Origin: Planctomycetota bacterium
GTDB taxonomy: Bacteria; Planctomycetota; UBA11346
DNA: 59,663 bases
NCBI GenBank assembly: GCA_013816485.1
Contig: JACDEI010000032.1
Span: 1 to 59,663, forward strand
Direction: 5' to 3'
The notes beneath the pieces are model-generated. The model saw only the letters and a list, made by a program, of their open reading frames with translations. It made no database searches and was not told the DNA's origin. This document shows, one piece after another, positions 52,607 to 59,598 of the stretch (position 1 is its first letter; each line of letters begins with the position of its first letter). A program made the translations under genes and the position numbers.

Positions 52607-52762
52607 AAAGACCCAAATAAGGGCCTTCCGGCAGGATCAAGCAGTAGCTCCTACTGACCGCCTAGTTTCACCCCTTATCCAGGCCGTGGGCCAGGATATC
52701 AGTTCGTACGAACGGATTTCACGGGGTTATGCGGTCGCGCGAACGTATAAACCATGTTAGGC
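52607..52762 (+). promoter_or_regulatory. intI-attI region and first cassette junction
   Basis: Integrase and first cassette are divergent across this stretch. GTTAGGC at 52756-52762 fits the IntI cleavage core GTTRRRY and marks the attI/cassette-1 junction. A perfect palindrome GTTCGTACGAAC lies at 52702-52713. A TATAAA at 52746 could be a -10 element of a cassette promoter, but no good -35 lies at the right distance. Confidence 0.65.
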
Positions 52763-52790
52763 CGCACCGAACATCACAAAGGAGACTTCC

Positions 52791-53222
52791 ATGAACCAAA
52801 ATGATAAGAGTGCTCTGCCAAACATTTTCTCCGAAATTATTTACGATGACGCGCCTGCTGCTATCGAGTGGCTCGCCCGAGCGTTCGGCTTCGTCAAAGG
52901 CGAGATCATCAATGGTCCCAACGGCACTATCGCACACGCCGAGATGCACTATGGCGTCGGGACGATCATGCCTAAGTCCCCCATGACCGAATTTGGGATG
53001 AAAAGCCCGAAAGAACTTGGAGGTATTAATCAGTGCCTCTATGTGACTGTGGAGGATACTGACGCACATTGCGAACGCGCTAGGGCGGCTGGGGCTGAGA
53101 TTCTGATGGAACCTAGAAATATGGACTACGGCCCACGCAATTACGTTGCTCGGGACATCGAAGGACACATATGGAGTTTTGGCACCTATCGTCCGAATAC
53201 AGGATCAAGGAAGGATTCGTAA
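52791..53222 (+). CDS. Cassette 1: VOC/glyoxalase-fold (PhnB-like) protein
   Basis: 143 residues with a good AAAGGAG ribosome site before the ATG at 52791. The fold is the vicinal oxygen chelate type: IIYDDAPAAIEWLARAFGF opens the first module, the central strand has GTIAHAEMHYGVGTIMP, and the second module has LYVTVEDTDAHCERARAAGAEI, then YGPRNYVARDIEGHIWSFGTY. This is the PhnB/glyoxalase-bleomycin-resistance layout with likely metal ligands His and Glu. VOC cassettes include fosfomycin- and bleomycin-type resistance proteins, but the loops here resemble general PhnB-like proteins and the substrate is unknown. Being first, it should be the best-expressed cassette. Confidence 0.9.
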   Translation: MNQNDKSALPNIFSEIIYDDAPAAIEWLARAFGFVKGEIINGPNGTIAHAEMHYGVGTIMPKSPMTEFGMKSPKELGGINQCLYVTVEDTDAHCERARAAGAEILMEPRNMDYGPRNYVARDIEGHIWSFGTYRPNTGSRKDS

Positions 53223-53255
53223 GGGAAAAAGCTTTCCCGGCGTCGCCTATAAGTA

Positions 53256-53315
53256 GCCTAACAATTCATTCAAGCCGAAGCCGCTTCGCGGCTCGGCTTA
53301 ATTCAGGCGTTAGGC
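53256..53315 (+). other. attC1 (60 bp, aadA-type)
   Basis: GCCTAAC at 53256 and GTTAGGC at 53309 bound a hairpin CAAGCCGAAGCCGC-TTC-GCGGCTCGGCTTAA. Length and stem match the attC of aadA-type antibiotic-resistance cassettes closely. It is nearly identical to attC2. Confidence 0.95.
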
Positions 53316-53320
53316 ATCAC

Positions 53321-53944
53321 ATGGCAAATGACGATTGGTTCCGCAATAAGAGCTGGGATTCTGCAATTGCAGCCGCGTTTGAGCTAAAGCTGAAACGTGC
53401 ACGTCGCAAGAGCCAATACCTCCGCATTCAGGGCTCTTACCTAGCCACATCGCACCCCACTGTCGCGCTAGAACTGCTGGATCGCTACTTTGAGCAGGGT
53501 GACGATTTTGACCACGCACAAGCGCATGTAGATCGTGCCGAGGCTTTCCTCGCGCTGGGACTTTTGGAGGAGGCATTTCGCTCTTACGAAGCCGCGCTAG
53601 AGCGAGAGGCAGTTTTCCCCAACTTGCGTACCTGCGCCTACTTAGAACTTCCGTATCAAATAGCTCTTCATGGATCATCCCACCGTTACAGCCAGGCCAT
53701 GGAGCTTCTTGCCAGTGCCAATTCACGCTTAATGTTCGCCGCAGATCACTTCGTATTTCACGCTACCAAGGCAATCATCCTCGCAGCCCAAGGAGACATT
53801 CAAGGCGCAAAGATTGCGGCCCGGCTAGCTTTAGAGGCAGCGGGCTTAGATCATTCCGGATTACGCTACCATCCCACTGTCGGCCTCGTATCGGAACGGC
53901 ATGCGCAAGCTCTGCAGCTGCTGCGTCCGTGGTGTGATGCCTAA
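53321..53944 (+). CDS. Cassette 2: TPR-like helical protein of unknown function
   Basis: 207 residues from the ATG at 53321, six bases after the core of attC1; no clear ribosome site. It is all helical, with tetratricopeptide-like pairs: PTVALELLDRYFEQGDDFDHAQAHVDRAEAFLALGLLEEAFRSYEAALE and FHATKAIILAAQGDIQGAKIAARLALEAA. TPR modules bind peptides, but no partner can be named. The stop codon lies inside the attC2 core. A longer in-frame extension reaches back into cassette 1 and was rejected. Confidence 0.85.
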   Translation: MANDDWFRNKSWDSAIAAAFELKLKRARRKSQYLRIQGSYLATSHPTVALELLDRYFEQGDDFDHAQAHVDRAEAFLALGLLEEAFRSYEAALEREAVFPNLRTCAYLELPYQIALHGSSHRYSQAMELLASANSRLMFAADHFVFHATKAIILAAQGDIQGAKIAARLALEAAGLDHSGLRYHPTVGLVSERHAQALQLLRPWCDA

Positions 53945-53998
53945 CAATTCATTCAAGCCGAAGCCGCTTCGCGGCTCGGCTTAATTCAGGCGTTGGAC
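53939..53998 (+). other. attC2 (60 bp, aadA-type)
   Basis: GCCTAAC at 53939 and GTTGGAC at 53992. It differs from attC1 only in the last core, whose TTGGAC belongs to cassette 3. Confidence 0.95.
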
Positions 53999-54010
53999 AG
54001 CATCCACCCG

Positions 54011-54307
54011 ATGAAATATCCCTCCTGCGCTTTGGTTTCTCTCGCAGATGGTATCACCGATTTCTTGGTTTCCGCGCTCCCGATTGGTGGGGGGACGATA
54101 ATCATCACTGCCTCCTCGACTATCGCTGGGGCGCCCATCAAGACCTTCCGCTTCAGTGCAGGTCGTGGCATGCGTGACCAAAACTGCCCAACAAGGCGCT
54201 CCAGACGGAGGCCCGCTGCCCCGCGTTGGCTACGCTTTCCGCAGGTGCCCTCCACGGTATCCTTTCAAACAACCATCCATCGGGCAGCGGCCCCCGCTGA
54301 CCTGTGA
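54011..54307 (+). CDS. Cassette 3: small open frame, doubtful gene
   Basis: 98 codons from the ATG at 54011 (MKYPSCALVSLADGITDF), which lies 18 bp after the core. The first 57 codons read as a small hydrophobic/glycine segment (LPIGGGTIIITASSTIAG), then the frame runs on through almost the whole attC site, which real cassette genes rarely do. The opposite strand is also open here. No ribosome site is visible. It is the same as cassette 4 apart from about 6 amino-acid changes in the first part. It may be a small membrane protein or a non-coding cassette. Confidence 0.35.
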   Translation: MKYPSCALVSLADGITDFLVSALPIGGGTIIITASSTIAGAPIKTFRFSAGRGMRDQNCPTRRSRRRPAAPRWLRFPQVPSTVSFQTTIHRAAAPADL

Positions 54308-54315
54308 CGTTGGGC
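54186..54315 (+). other. attC3 (130 bp)
   Basis: GCCCAAC at 54186 and GTTGGGC at 54309 with a long imperfect palindrome between (GCGCTCCAGACGG ... CCCCCGCTGACC). This attC type is shared only with attC4. Confidence 0.9.
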
Positions 54316-54327
54316 AGCATCCACCCG

Positions 54328-54624
54328 ATGAAATATCCCTCCTGTGCTTTGGATTTTCTCGCGAATGGTATCACCGATTTCTTGGCCACCGCGCTCCCGA
54401 TTGGTGGGGGGACGATGATCATCACTGCCTCCTCGACTATCGCTGGGGCGCCTATCAAGACCTTCCGCTTCAGTGCAGGTCGTGGCATGCGTGACCAAAA
54501 CTGCCCAACAAGGCGCTCCAGACGGAGGCCCGCTGCCCCGCGTTGGCAACGCTTTCAGCATTTGCCCGCCACGGTATGCTTTCAAACAACCATTCATCGG
54601 GCAGCGGCCCCCGCTGACCTGTGA
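54328..54624 (+). CDS. Cassette 4: duplicate of cassette 3, doubtful gene
   Basis: 98 codons from the ATG at 54328 (MKYPSCALDFLANGITDF). Cassettes 3 and 4 are both exactly 317 bp, and by my alignment differ at about 18 positions (about 94 percent identity). The differences are concentrated in the open-frame part and near the attC left side. The plus-strand frame stays open in both copies, weak support for coding. The minus-strand frame is open too but has a different end in each copy. Confidence 0.35.
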   Translation: MKYPSCALDFLANGITDFLATALPIGGGTMIITASSTIAGAPIKTFRFSAGRGMRDQNCPTRRSRRRPAAPRWQRFQHLPATVCFQTTIHRAAAPADL

Positions 54625-54632
54625 CGTTGGGC
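54503..54632 (+). other. attC4 (130 bp)
   Basis: GCCCAAC at 54503 and GTTGGGC at 54626. Same structure as attC3. Confidence 0.9.
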
Positions 54633-54637
54633 CAACC

Positions 54638-54988
54638 ATGAAGACCGTCGTGCGCCTGCCGCAATTTGACACGGGTCAATACAATGGCGCGACTTTAACC
54701 CACAATGGTGATGCTATTCTTGCCATCGATATTATAGAACTAGGCTGCCTAAGGCTTCACTTCGTTCGATGCAGGTACATACAGTTCACGGCGCTTTACA
54801 ATTGCTCGTCGGACATGGTTAAGTCGTATTTCTGCGTTGATGACCTCGGCGAATCCGCGGATTTGTCTCGGTACGTCCTCGGGGACATTGCCTCAAAAAA
54901 GGCCTACAAGTCACTATCTCACTACCGGATTTTTTTAGATGAAACCGGATGCTACGATATCTACTCTGAATCCGTGGCGTTGGTCTAA
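54638..54988 (+). CDS. Cassette 5: unknown protein
   Basis: 116 residues from the ATG at 54638, 6 bp after the core. The start MKTVVRLPQFDTGQYNGATLTHNGDAILAID and the end (FLDETGCYDIYSESVALV) suggest a beta-rich domain with several Cys and Tyr, perhaps an immunity-type fold, but I recognise no family. Base composition is more AT-rich than the host. The stop codon lies inside the attC5 core (GTCTAAC). A frame from 54473 that runs into cassette 4 was rejected. Confidence 0.8.
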   Translation: MKTVVRLPQFDTGQYNGATLTHNGDAILAIDIIELGCLRLHFVRCRYIQFTALYNCSSDMVKSYFCVDDLGESADLSRYVLGDIASKKAYKSLSHYRIFLDETGCYDIYSESVALV

Positions 54989-55114
54989 CTAGTCGCTGAC
55001 CTCGGAGGTCATGTCATCCTTGTTCCATCAGGCACACATCTTCCAATGGCCCACGACGATGTTCGCGCGATCCACTCACTATCGGCCATGACCCCGGGTA
55101 CCTTGACGTTAGGC
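54983..55114 (+). other. attC5 (132 bp)
   Basis: GTCTAAC at 54983 and GTTAGGC at 55108. Inner features are GTCGCTGACC ... ATGTCAT ... CACATCTTCCAATGGCC ... CGGCCATGACC. The type is shared with attC7 and attC8. Confidence 0.9.
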
Positions 55115-55119
55115 ATCAG

Positions 55120-55449
55120 ATGAAGAATATCGTACTAGCCATGTTGTCCTTAATCGCGCTCTTGGGGCTGTCGTCTTGCACGAAACAGATCCAGATCGCA
55201 GAATTGCGGGGAAAAAGCATCAACACCGCCATGCTTCTGGGCGGTCAGTTGTGGTACTGTGGATCAGATACCGAATACCACTACTTTTCCTTCGAAGATC
55301 TTGGTGATAATCAGGCCTACAGACTCAATAAAGCAGACTTGTCGATAAGGAACCTGCTTCCAACCGCGACAGATCGCAAAGACTGGAAGATGGTGAGATC
55401 TAGGATTTCGTCTGGCGGGCACCCTTTCGACGGTCTCGATGGTTTGTAG
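55120..55449 (+). CDS. Cassette 6: small lipoprotein
   Basis: 109 residues. The leader MKNIVLAMLSLIALLGLSSC ends in a lipobox (GLSSC, Cys20). The mature part is polar with DTEYHYFSFEDLGDNQAYRLNKADL and is unlike any family I know. Location is probably the periplasmic face of the inner or outer membrane. The stop codon precedes attC6 by about 33 bp. Exported proteins are frequent in cassettes. Confidence 0.82.
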   Translation: MKNIVLAMLSLIALLGLSSCTKQIQIAELRGKSINTAMLLGGQLWYCGSDTEYHYFSFEDLGDNQAYRLNKADLSIRNLLPTATDRKDWKMVRSRISSGGHPFDGLDGL

Positions 55450-55481
55450 AATCGTGTGTTTTGGCCAACCGTGGACCAGAT

Positions 55482-55572
55482 GCCTAACTTACGCATGCAC
55501 CGGAGCGGCGGTCGTAGGCGTGTTCGGACTCCGTTGCCAACTGCCGCCGCCCGGTGATGCAGGACGTTAGAC
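55482..55572 (+). other. attC6 (91 bp)
   Basis: GCCTAAC at 55482 and GTTAGAC at 55566. Inner features are ACGCATGCACCGGAG, GTGTTCGGACT and CGCCCGGTGATGC. The type is shared with attC10, attC12 and attC13. Confidence 0.92.
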
Positions 55573-55583
55573 CAAGGCTCGCC

Positions 55584-55871
55584 ATGCCGTTAGCCGATGG
55601 TTCAATTCCCATCCCTGGATATCACCGCATTTGCACGCGGTGCCAGAAGTGGCACGAACCAGGCGATGGTTCAATGGTCTTGCCCCACAAAAATACCAAT
55701 ATTCAGCAGGCCTTTCAGGCCGCTAAAATACTCGGTGGTGTGGACCCTTTAGTCTTTGTTTGCTTCCAGTGCCAGCGATTCCGAAAAATGCGATTTTCAA
55801 TTCTTGTCGGGACGGCATTGGCACTAATTGCCGCCGTCCTCATTCTCGAAAAAATTGGCATCATTAAGTGA
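55584..55871 (+). CDS. Cassette 7: small zinc-ribbon-like membrane protein
   Basis: 95 residues from the ATG at 55584. Two Cys pairs (ICTRCQKWHEP and FVCFQCQRFR) could hold a metal, as in zinc ribbons. The last 28 residues form one membrane helix (SILVGTALALIAAVLILEKIGII). So the Cys-rich head is presumably on the cytoplasmic side with a C-terminal anchor. No family recognised. An upstream in-frame ATG at 55554 overlaps the previous attC and was rejected. Confidence 0.8.
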   Translation: MPLADGSIPIPGYHRICTRCQKWHEPGDGSMVLPHKNTNIQQAFQAAKILGGVDPLVFVCFQCQRFRKMRFSILVGTALALIAAVLILEKIGIIK

Positions 55872-55893
55872 CTTTTTCTAGTCCACCGCCTTG

Positions 55894-56023
55894 GTCTAAC
55901 AAGTCGCTGACCGGGAGGACATGTCATGTGCTTCCAGTACGGGCACATCTTCCAATTGCCAACAACGTCCAATCCGCGAACATCGCTGCACCGGCCATGT
56001 CCCCCCGTACCTTGGTGTTAGCC
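55894..56023 (+). other. attC7 (130 bp)
   Basis: GTCTAAC at 55894 and GTTAGCC at 56017, the latter deviating from GTTRRRY. The interior matches the attC5/attC8 type. Confidence 0.85.
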
Positions 56024-56040
56024 GTGAAAAAGCCTGTCTA

Positions 56041-56601
56041 ATGTGGCCTTTTAGAAAAAAACTCTGCTCGAACGCAATCCCTTACCTAAAGGCGCACGTA
56101 TGCGGCCCATTAGAGAGCAATCCTATCATCCTTAAGCTCTCGCTTGAAAACTCCCCAGTCCTCAAAGATTTTATTCCAGGGCTGTCTATATCGTATCTCG
56201 CGGATAGCGGGTCAATGTACACCTATCTTCAAAACCGCCATCTTTTCGAAGAAGGTTTCACGGAAGACGGTCTTCATTCAACCGCCTTGGCCAATTTATC
56301 ATTAATTCCTTATAAAATACATGCAAACTCAAACATTTTCTCCATTATAGCCGGCGGCGACTTCGAGGCAAGCATGGTCCTTAACAAACATATCTTAAAA
56401 TACATTAATAAACATTTTAAATGCGGGGTTGTGGCCGCAATTCCTGCCAGGGACATTTTTGCTTTTGCGCCCGTCGGGGAGATGCCAGCCTTGCGGGAGC
56501 TAAATGATGTAGTTGAAAGGGTTGGCGACACACAGGATCATCCATTAGTAAAATGGCTTATAAGATACGACGGCTCGCATTGGTCGCGGCTTGATGGCTA
56601 A
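56041..56601 (+). CDS. Cassette 8: DUF1444-like protein, AT-rich
   Basis: 186 residues from the ATG at 56041. Features (TEDGLHSTALANLSL; GGDFEASMVLNKHI; GVVAAIPARDIFAFAP) resemble the DUF1444/YtpQ family, whose function is unknown. It lacks the N-terminal third of typical members and may be a shortened cassette version. The codons are markedly more AT-rich than the host. The stop codon lies inside the attC8 core. A frame from 55921 that runs through attC7 was rejected. Confidence 0.8.
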   Translation: MWPFRKKLCSNAIPYLKAHVCGPLESNPIILKLSLENSPVLKDFIPGLSISYLADSGSMYTYLQNRHLFEEGFTEDGLHSTALANLSLIPYKIHANSNIFSIIAGGDFEASMVLNKHILKYINKHFKCGVVAAIPARDIFAFAPVGEMPALRELNDVVERVGDTQDHPLVKWLIRYDGSHWSRLDG

Positions 56602-56726
56602 CCAAACGCTGATCGGGAGACCATGTCATGCCGGTGCGATCTGACGCACATCTTCCAATTGCCTACAGCGCTTCCTGCGCGACCATCGCTTCACCGGCCA
56701 TGGTCCCCGATACCTTGATGTTAGAC
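56596..56726 (+). other. attC8 (131 bp)
   Basis: GGCTAAC at 56596 and GTTAGAC at 56720. The left core complements the TTAGCC start of its own cassette, although it departs from the consensus. Same type as attC5 and attC7. Confidence 0.85.
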
Positions 56727-56731
56727 TTATA

Positions 56732-57115
56732 ATGCCTGAAATTAGTAGTGTAGCTCGACATAAAGTATGGGTCGCCTTTTCTGATCTTTTTTTAGATACA
56801 GATATCTCAGATTATTATTACGATGTTGCATATTCATGTGCCAAATCCGGGTTCACAATTGATGAATTAAAATCCATCCTCATGGATGAAGTTGCGCCAA
56901 TTTGCGGCCTAAACGGTTTTCAAATCGCAGGCGAATGGGCCGGATTTGAAGAAGATTGGCTAATTGATTCCATTGAATCGTATCGAAGAAAATCAAAATG
57001 GCGGAAATTATTTCGTTATAAATTCAGACTTTCCTCGTTAATTCTTTGGTTAAAAATCAAGCCGCGTATTATAGAATCTATGTCAAGAAATAGGGATGAA
57101 ACAGTCAGTGATTAA
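56732..57115 (+). CDS. Cassette 9: DUF7079-like protein, AT-rich
   Basis: 127 residues; the ATG at 56732 is 6 bp past the core. VWVAFSDLFLDTDISDYYYDVAYSCAKSGFTIDELKSILMDEVAPICGLN and IAGEWAGFEEDWL follow the pattern of DUF7079, a family I recall as common in polymorphic-toxin immunity and cassette contexts. The C-terminal end is very basic (YRRKSKWRKLFRYKFRLSS). Strongly AT-rich compared with host genes, so clearly of outside origin. The role is unproven. Confidence 0.75.
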   Translation: MPEISSVARHKVWVAFSDLFLDTDISDYYYDVAYSCAKSGFTIDELKSILMDEVAPICGLNGFQIAGEWAGFEEDWLIDSIESYRRKSKWRKLFRYKFRLSSLILWLKIKPRIIESMSRNRDETVSD

Positions 57116-57121
57116 GAATAA

Positions 57122-57218
57122 GCCTAACCAGCCACTACAGACGGGAAAATGCCATGAACGTTTTCCAACGCTCGACAGTCAACCGATTTTGGCATTCCCC
57201 CTGACCTCTATGTTAGGC
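57122..57218 (+). other. attC9 (97 bp)
   Basis: GCCTAAC at 57122 and GTTAGGC at 57212 around GGGAAAATGCC ... GGCATTCCCCC. A distinct attC that shares only CCTCTATGTTAGGC with attC11. Confidence 0.9.
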
Positions 57219-57225
57219 CTCAGAC

Positions 57226-57585
57226 ATGGCGTTTTCCATAAACCTGGGGGATATCGACCTCATCCGGCACAATGATCAACCCGCGTGGGCGTCAAAAAGT
57301 GGCCAGGGCAAACAGATCATCCCGGCCGAAGGCAGGCCGGGTGCTCTATCGCTTCGATACGGCGACCTCACGCTGGATTTGAAACATGCAGGATTGATGG
57401 CTGGGGGCCCCGTGAAAATCGGGTCTATCTGCTTCAACATCCTCGGCTTAATTCAGCAGCGGCGTTTGTCTTACCTGTTCTCGTACGACGAGAGATCCGG
57501 GTATGTCCTGGAAATCGAACGTTACGACTTCGGGTCCAAGACTTGGCATGGCTCGATTCGCCCAGTCTCTGGGCCTTCCGCCTAA
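57226..57585 (+). CDS. Cassette 10: unknown beta-rich protein
   Basis: 119 residues from the ATG at 57226. MAFSINLGDIDLIRHNDQPAWASK and the strand-rich body (ALSLRYGDLTLDLKHAG, LSYLFSYDERSGYVLEIERYDF) suggest a beta-sandwich. No family recognised and no signal peptide. Stop codon within the attC10 core. Confidence 0.78.
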   Translation: MAFSINLGDIDLIRHNDQPAWASKSGQGKQIIPAEGRPGALSLRYGDLTLDLKHAGLMAGGPVKIGSICFNILGLIQQRRLSYLFSYDERSGYVLEIERYDFGSKTWHGSIRPVSGPSA

Positions 57586-57668
57586 CTAACGCATGCACTG
57601 GAGGGAGGACGCGCACGTGTTCGGACCACCTTGTCTTTCGCCGCGCCCGGTGATGCTGGTCGTTAGGC
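57580..57668 (+). other. attC10 (89 bp)
   Basis: GCCTAAC at 57580 and GTTAGGC at 57662. Same type as attC6, attC12 and attC13. Confidence 0.93.
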
Positions 57669-57675
57669 GTCCAAG

Positions 57676-58293
57676 ATGAACCGCGAAGAATTTCTCGATA
57701 TGTATCATGCGGCGGCGGTGAAGCCGGAGGCATGGTTAGCTCGTGGCATGGGCAGCTTCTTGGCGACAAAGCCACTCCGCGATCAGTACGACGCCGCCTG
57801 TCGACGTGCCGAAAAGCTCGGGGACTTCAATCTCGGTCAAACGCTGGGCCCGACATATCTCATGCTGTTCGGCTACGCGTTCGAGTGCTTTCTGAAGGCG
57901 GCGATTGTCCACAAGAATTGCCACCGGTATCTGGTGAATGGTCGAATCGACGAGAAGCAGTACGCCGAGATCTACACTCACGATCTCCTGTCGCTGTGGA
58001 ATCTTTCGGGACTGGCTCTAAGCACGGATTTACAGAAGGTGCTCCAGGCAATTTCAGAATACACCATCTGGGCAGGCAGGTATCCGTTCGCGAAGAACGC
58101 GGACAAGGCTGTCGCTGCGTTTTCCTCCCACAAACTAGACGATGGCTGGCCCTGGGACTGGGATCACATGACTGACAAGCACGAGATGCTGACGGACATG
58201 CTGTGTGAGATCGCATCGCTCCAGCCCGGGGGCGAATATTTCGCGAAGCTTCTGAACCCGCTGAAGGTGATCGGCCGGCCGTCTAAGGCCTAA
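57676..58293 (+). CDS. Cassette 11: possible HEPN-like helical protein
   Basis: 205 residues. The central stretch LGPTYLMLFGYAFECFLKAAIVHKNCHRYLVNG and THDLLSLWNLSGLAL reads like the helical core of HEPN proteins, where a Tyr/Ala-rich helix precedes a variable region and a final His/Asn helix. A clear RxxxxH RNase motif is not evident. HEPN proteins are often toxins or defence RNases, but this member may be inactive or belong to another helical family. Its stop codon lies inside the attC11 core. Confidence 0.7.
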   Translation: MNREEFLDMYHAAAVKPEAWLARGMGSFLATKPLRDQYDAACRRAEKLGDFNLGQTLGPTYLMLFGYAFECFLKAAIVHKNCHRYLVNGRIDEKQYAEIYTHDLLSLWNLSGLALSTDLQKVLQAISEYTIWAGRYPFAKNADKAVAAFSSHKLDDGWPWDWDHMTDKHEMLTDMLCEIASLQPGGEYFAKLLNPLKVIGRPSKA

Positions 58294-58373
58294 CCAAGCG
58301 GTGAAGGGAGCTAAATGACACCTGTTCTGAACCACTTGGGTTGCGACTGCGCCCCTTCACCTCTATGTTAGGC
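58288..58373 (+). other. attC11 (86 bp)
   Basis: GCCTAAC at 58288 and GTTAGGC at 58367 with palindrome GGTGAAGGG ... CCCCTTCACC. Distantly like attC9. Confidence 0.9.
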
Positions 58374-58398
58374 GTCACGATCCCACTGGGAAGAACTC

Positions 58399-58914
58399 AT
58401 GCACATATCCGTGGCCGCACAATTCGGAGGTCTCCTTGCAACATGGTTGTCCAACCACATTGGACCAGATGCCGCAAAGCAACTTGCAAAGGAAGTGGGG
58501 TACAACGACTCTCCTTTCTTCGGCGCTGAGAAGAAGAAAGTGTTACTGGTTGGCGAACTAGCGATGCTTAATGCGGCGCTTGCGATATTTTCTGTTAATC
58601 AAGTATTCAACGCTGAAGACGCAAAGTCGGTCATAGACCCGTTCCTCGCCAAAGCCAAGACTTCCATCTTTTGCTTTATCGAGACAAAGGATTCCTCATT
58701 CCACAATAGGTACCAGGTTCGGATGACTGAATACTTCCAGATCCTCTCGGGTGAGAATCCGCCAATTGGCCTTTCCTTTGCTTTCATGACGAATCTCCGA
58801 CTGGATCCTCTAAAGAACCCCCAAGGGCAGATGGCGCTTGCGTTAAAATTGGCATCTTCGGTGTCTGAAACCGTTAAAGCTCTTCAGGTGATGGCCAAGC
58901 ACGCGGGCGCATGA
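58399..58914 (+). CDS. Cassette 12: unknown protein
   Basis: 171 residues from the ATG at 58399. The start MHISVAAQFGGLLATWLSNHIG could be a weak membrane anchor. The rest is helical with LLVGELAMLNAALAIFSVNQVF and ALKLASSVSETVKALQVMAKHAGA. It does not match a family I know. Confidence 0.78.
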   Translation: MHISVAAQFGGLLATWLSNHIGPDAAKQLAKEVGYNDSPFFGAEKKKVLLVGELAMLNAALAIFSVNQVFNAEDAKSVIDPFLAKAKTSIFCFIETKDSSFHNRYQVRMTEYFQILSGENPPIGLSFAFMTNLRLDPLKNPQGQMALALKLASSVSETVKALQVMAKHAGA

Positions 58915-58943
58915 GTGTTCATGACAGGGGAATCAAGTCTGCC

Positions 58944-59031
58944 GCCTAACTATCGCATGCACCGGAGCGCGGGCCGCACCTGTTCGGACCACCTTGTCTT
59001 TGGCCGCGCCCGGTGATGCTGGTCGTTAGGC
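58944..59031 (+). other. attC12 (88 bp)
   Basis: GCCTAAC at 58944 and GTTAGGC at 59025. Nearly identical to attC10 over the whole site. Confidence 0.93.
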
Positions 59032-59039
59032 ATCAGGCA

Positions 59040-59393
59040 TTGGAACAGTCACACGCCAAAAACGCGATTTTCGGTGCCATTGTATGGATGGCCGCGCCAG
59101 CTTGGCTCTGCATGTGCTTCATTTTCGGCATGATGAAGGCGGGCGTACGATCAAATATCGCGCTAATGAATGAGGAAACCGTGTCGGCTTTAGTCACCTT
59201 CGACTTTTTAGACGGCAACAGATGGCTTTTGGTTTATTCTTTTGTTGCATTTGCGGCCATCGGCGGCCTGTTAAACGGCTATGGCATCAGGCCGGGCCTA
59301 AGAATCTCTTTCTTCCTCTTCCTAGCGGCGCCAATCGCCATCCTAGGGATGCAATTGGCCTACCTGGGTGGGAAATTATTGGAATTCAGGTAA
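59040..59393 (+). CDS. Cassette 13: small three-TM membrane protein
   Basis: 117 residues from a TTG at 59040, chosen because it follows the core of attC12 by 9 bp; the next ATG is at 59088. Three hydrophobic helices are evident (IVWMAAPAWLCMCFIFGMM, LLVYSFVAFAAIGGLL and ISFFLFLAAPIAILGMQLAYLG). No family recognised. A frame from 59013 that starts within attC12 was rejected. Confidence 0.72.
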   Translation: MEQSHAKNAIFGAIVWMAAPAWLCMCFIFGMMKAGVRSNIALMNEETVSALVTFDFLDGNRWLLVYSFVAFAAIGGLLNGYGIRPGLRISFFLFLAAPIAILGMQLAYLGGKLLEFR

Positions 59394-59411
59394 TGCTTCA
59401 GGCGGGCTGAT

Positions 59412-59501
59412 GCCTAACTTGCGCATGCACCGGAGTGCCGGGCAGCGCGTGTTCGGACTTCCTTGCCATTCGCCGGCACCCGGTGATGCTGATCGTTAGC
59501 T
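59412..59501 (+). other. attC13 (90 bp)
   Basis: GCCTAAC at 59412 and GTTAGCT at 59495. Same type as attC6, attC10 and attC12; the right core departs from GTTRRRY. Confidence 0.85.
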
Positions 59502-59598
59502 ACTCGCAAATGAAGTTCCGCGTTGCAATCACCACCATGACCTTCCCCCCGTTCAGTTGACACCCTGACAAGAGCGAAGGCTCAGCAAGGCTGTCATC

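Noticed and set aside
52791..53222. Cassette 1 as a fosfomycin- or bleomycin-resistance protein
   Set aside because: The fold fits, but the loops resemble general PhnB-like proteins and no resistance-specific motif could be identified by eye.
53986..54488. Minus-strand genes in cassettes 3 and 4
   Set aside because: Frames are open but end differently in the two copies and begin inside the attC; cassette genes normally run with the array.
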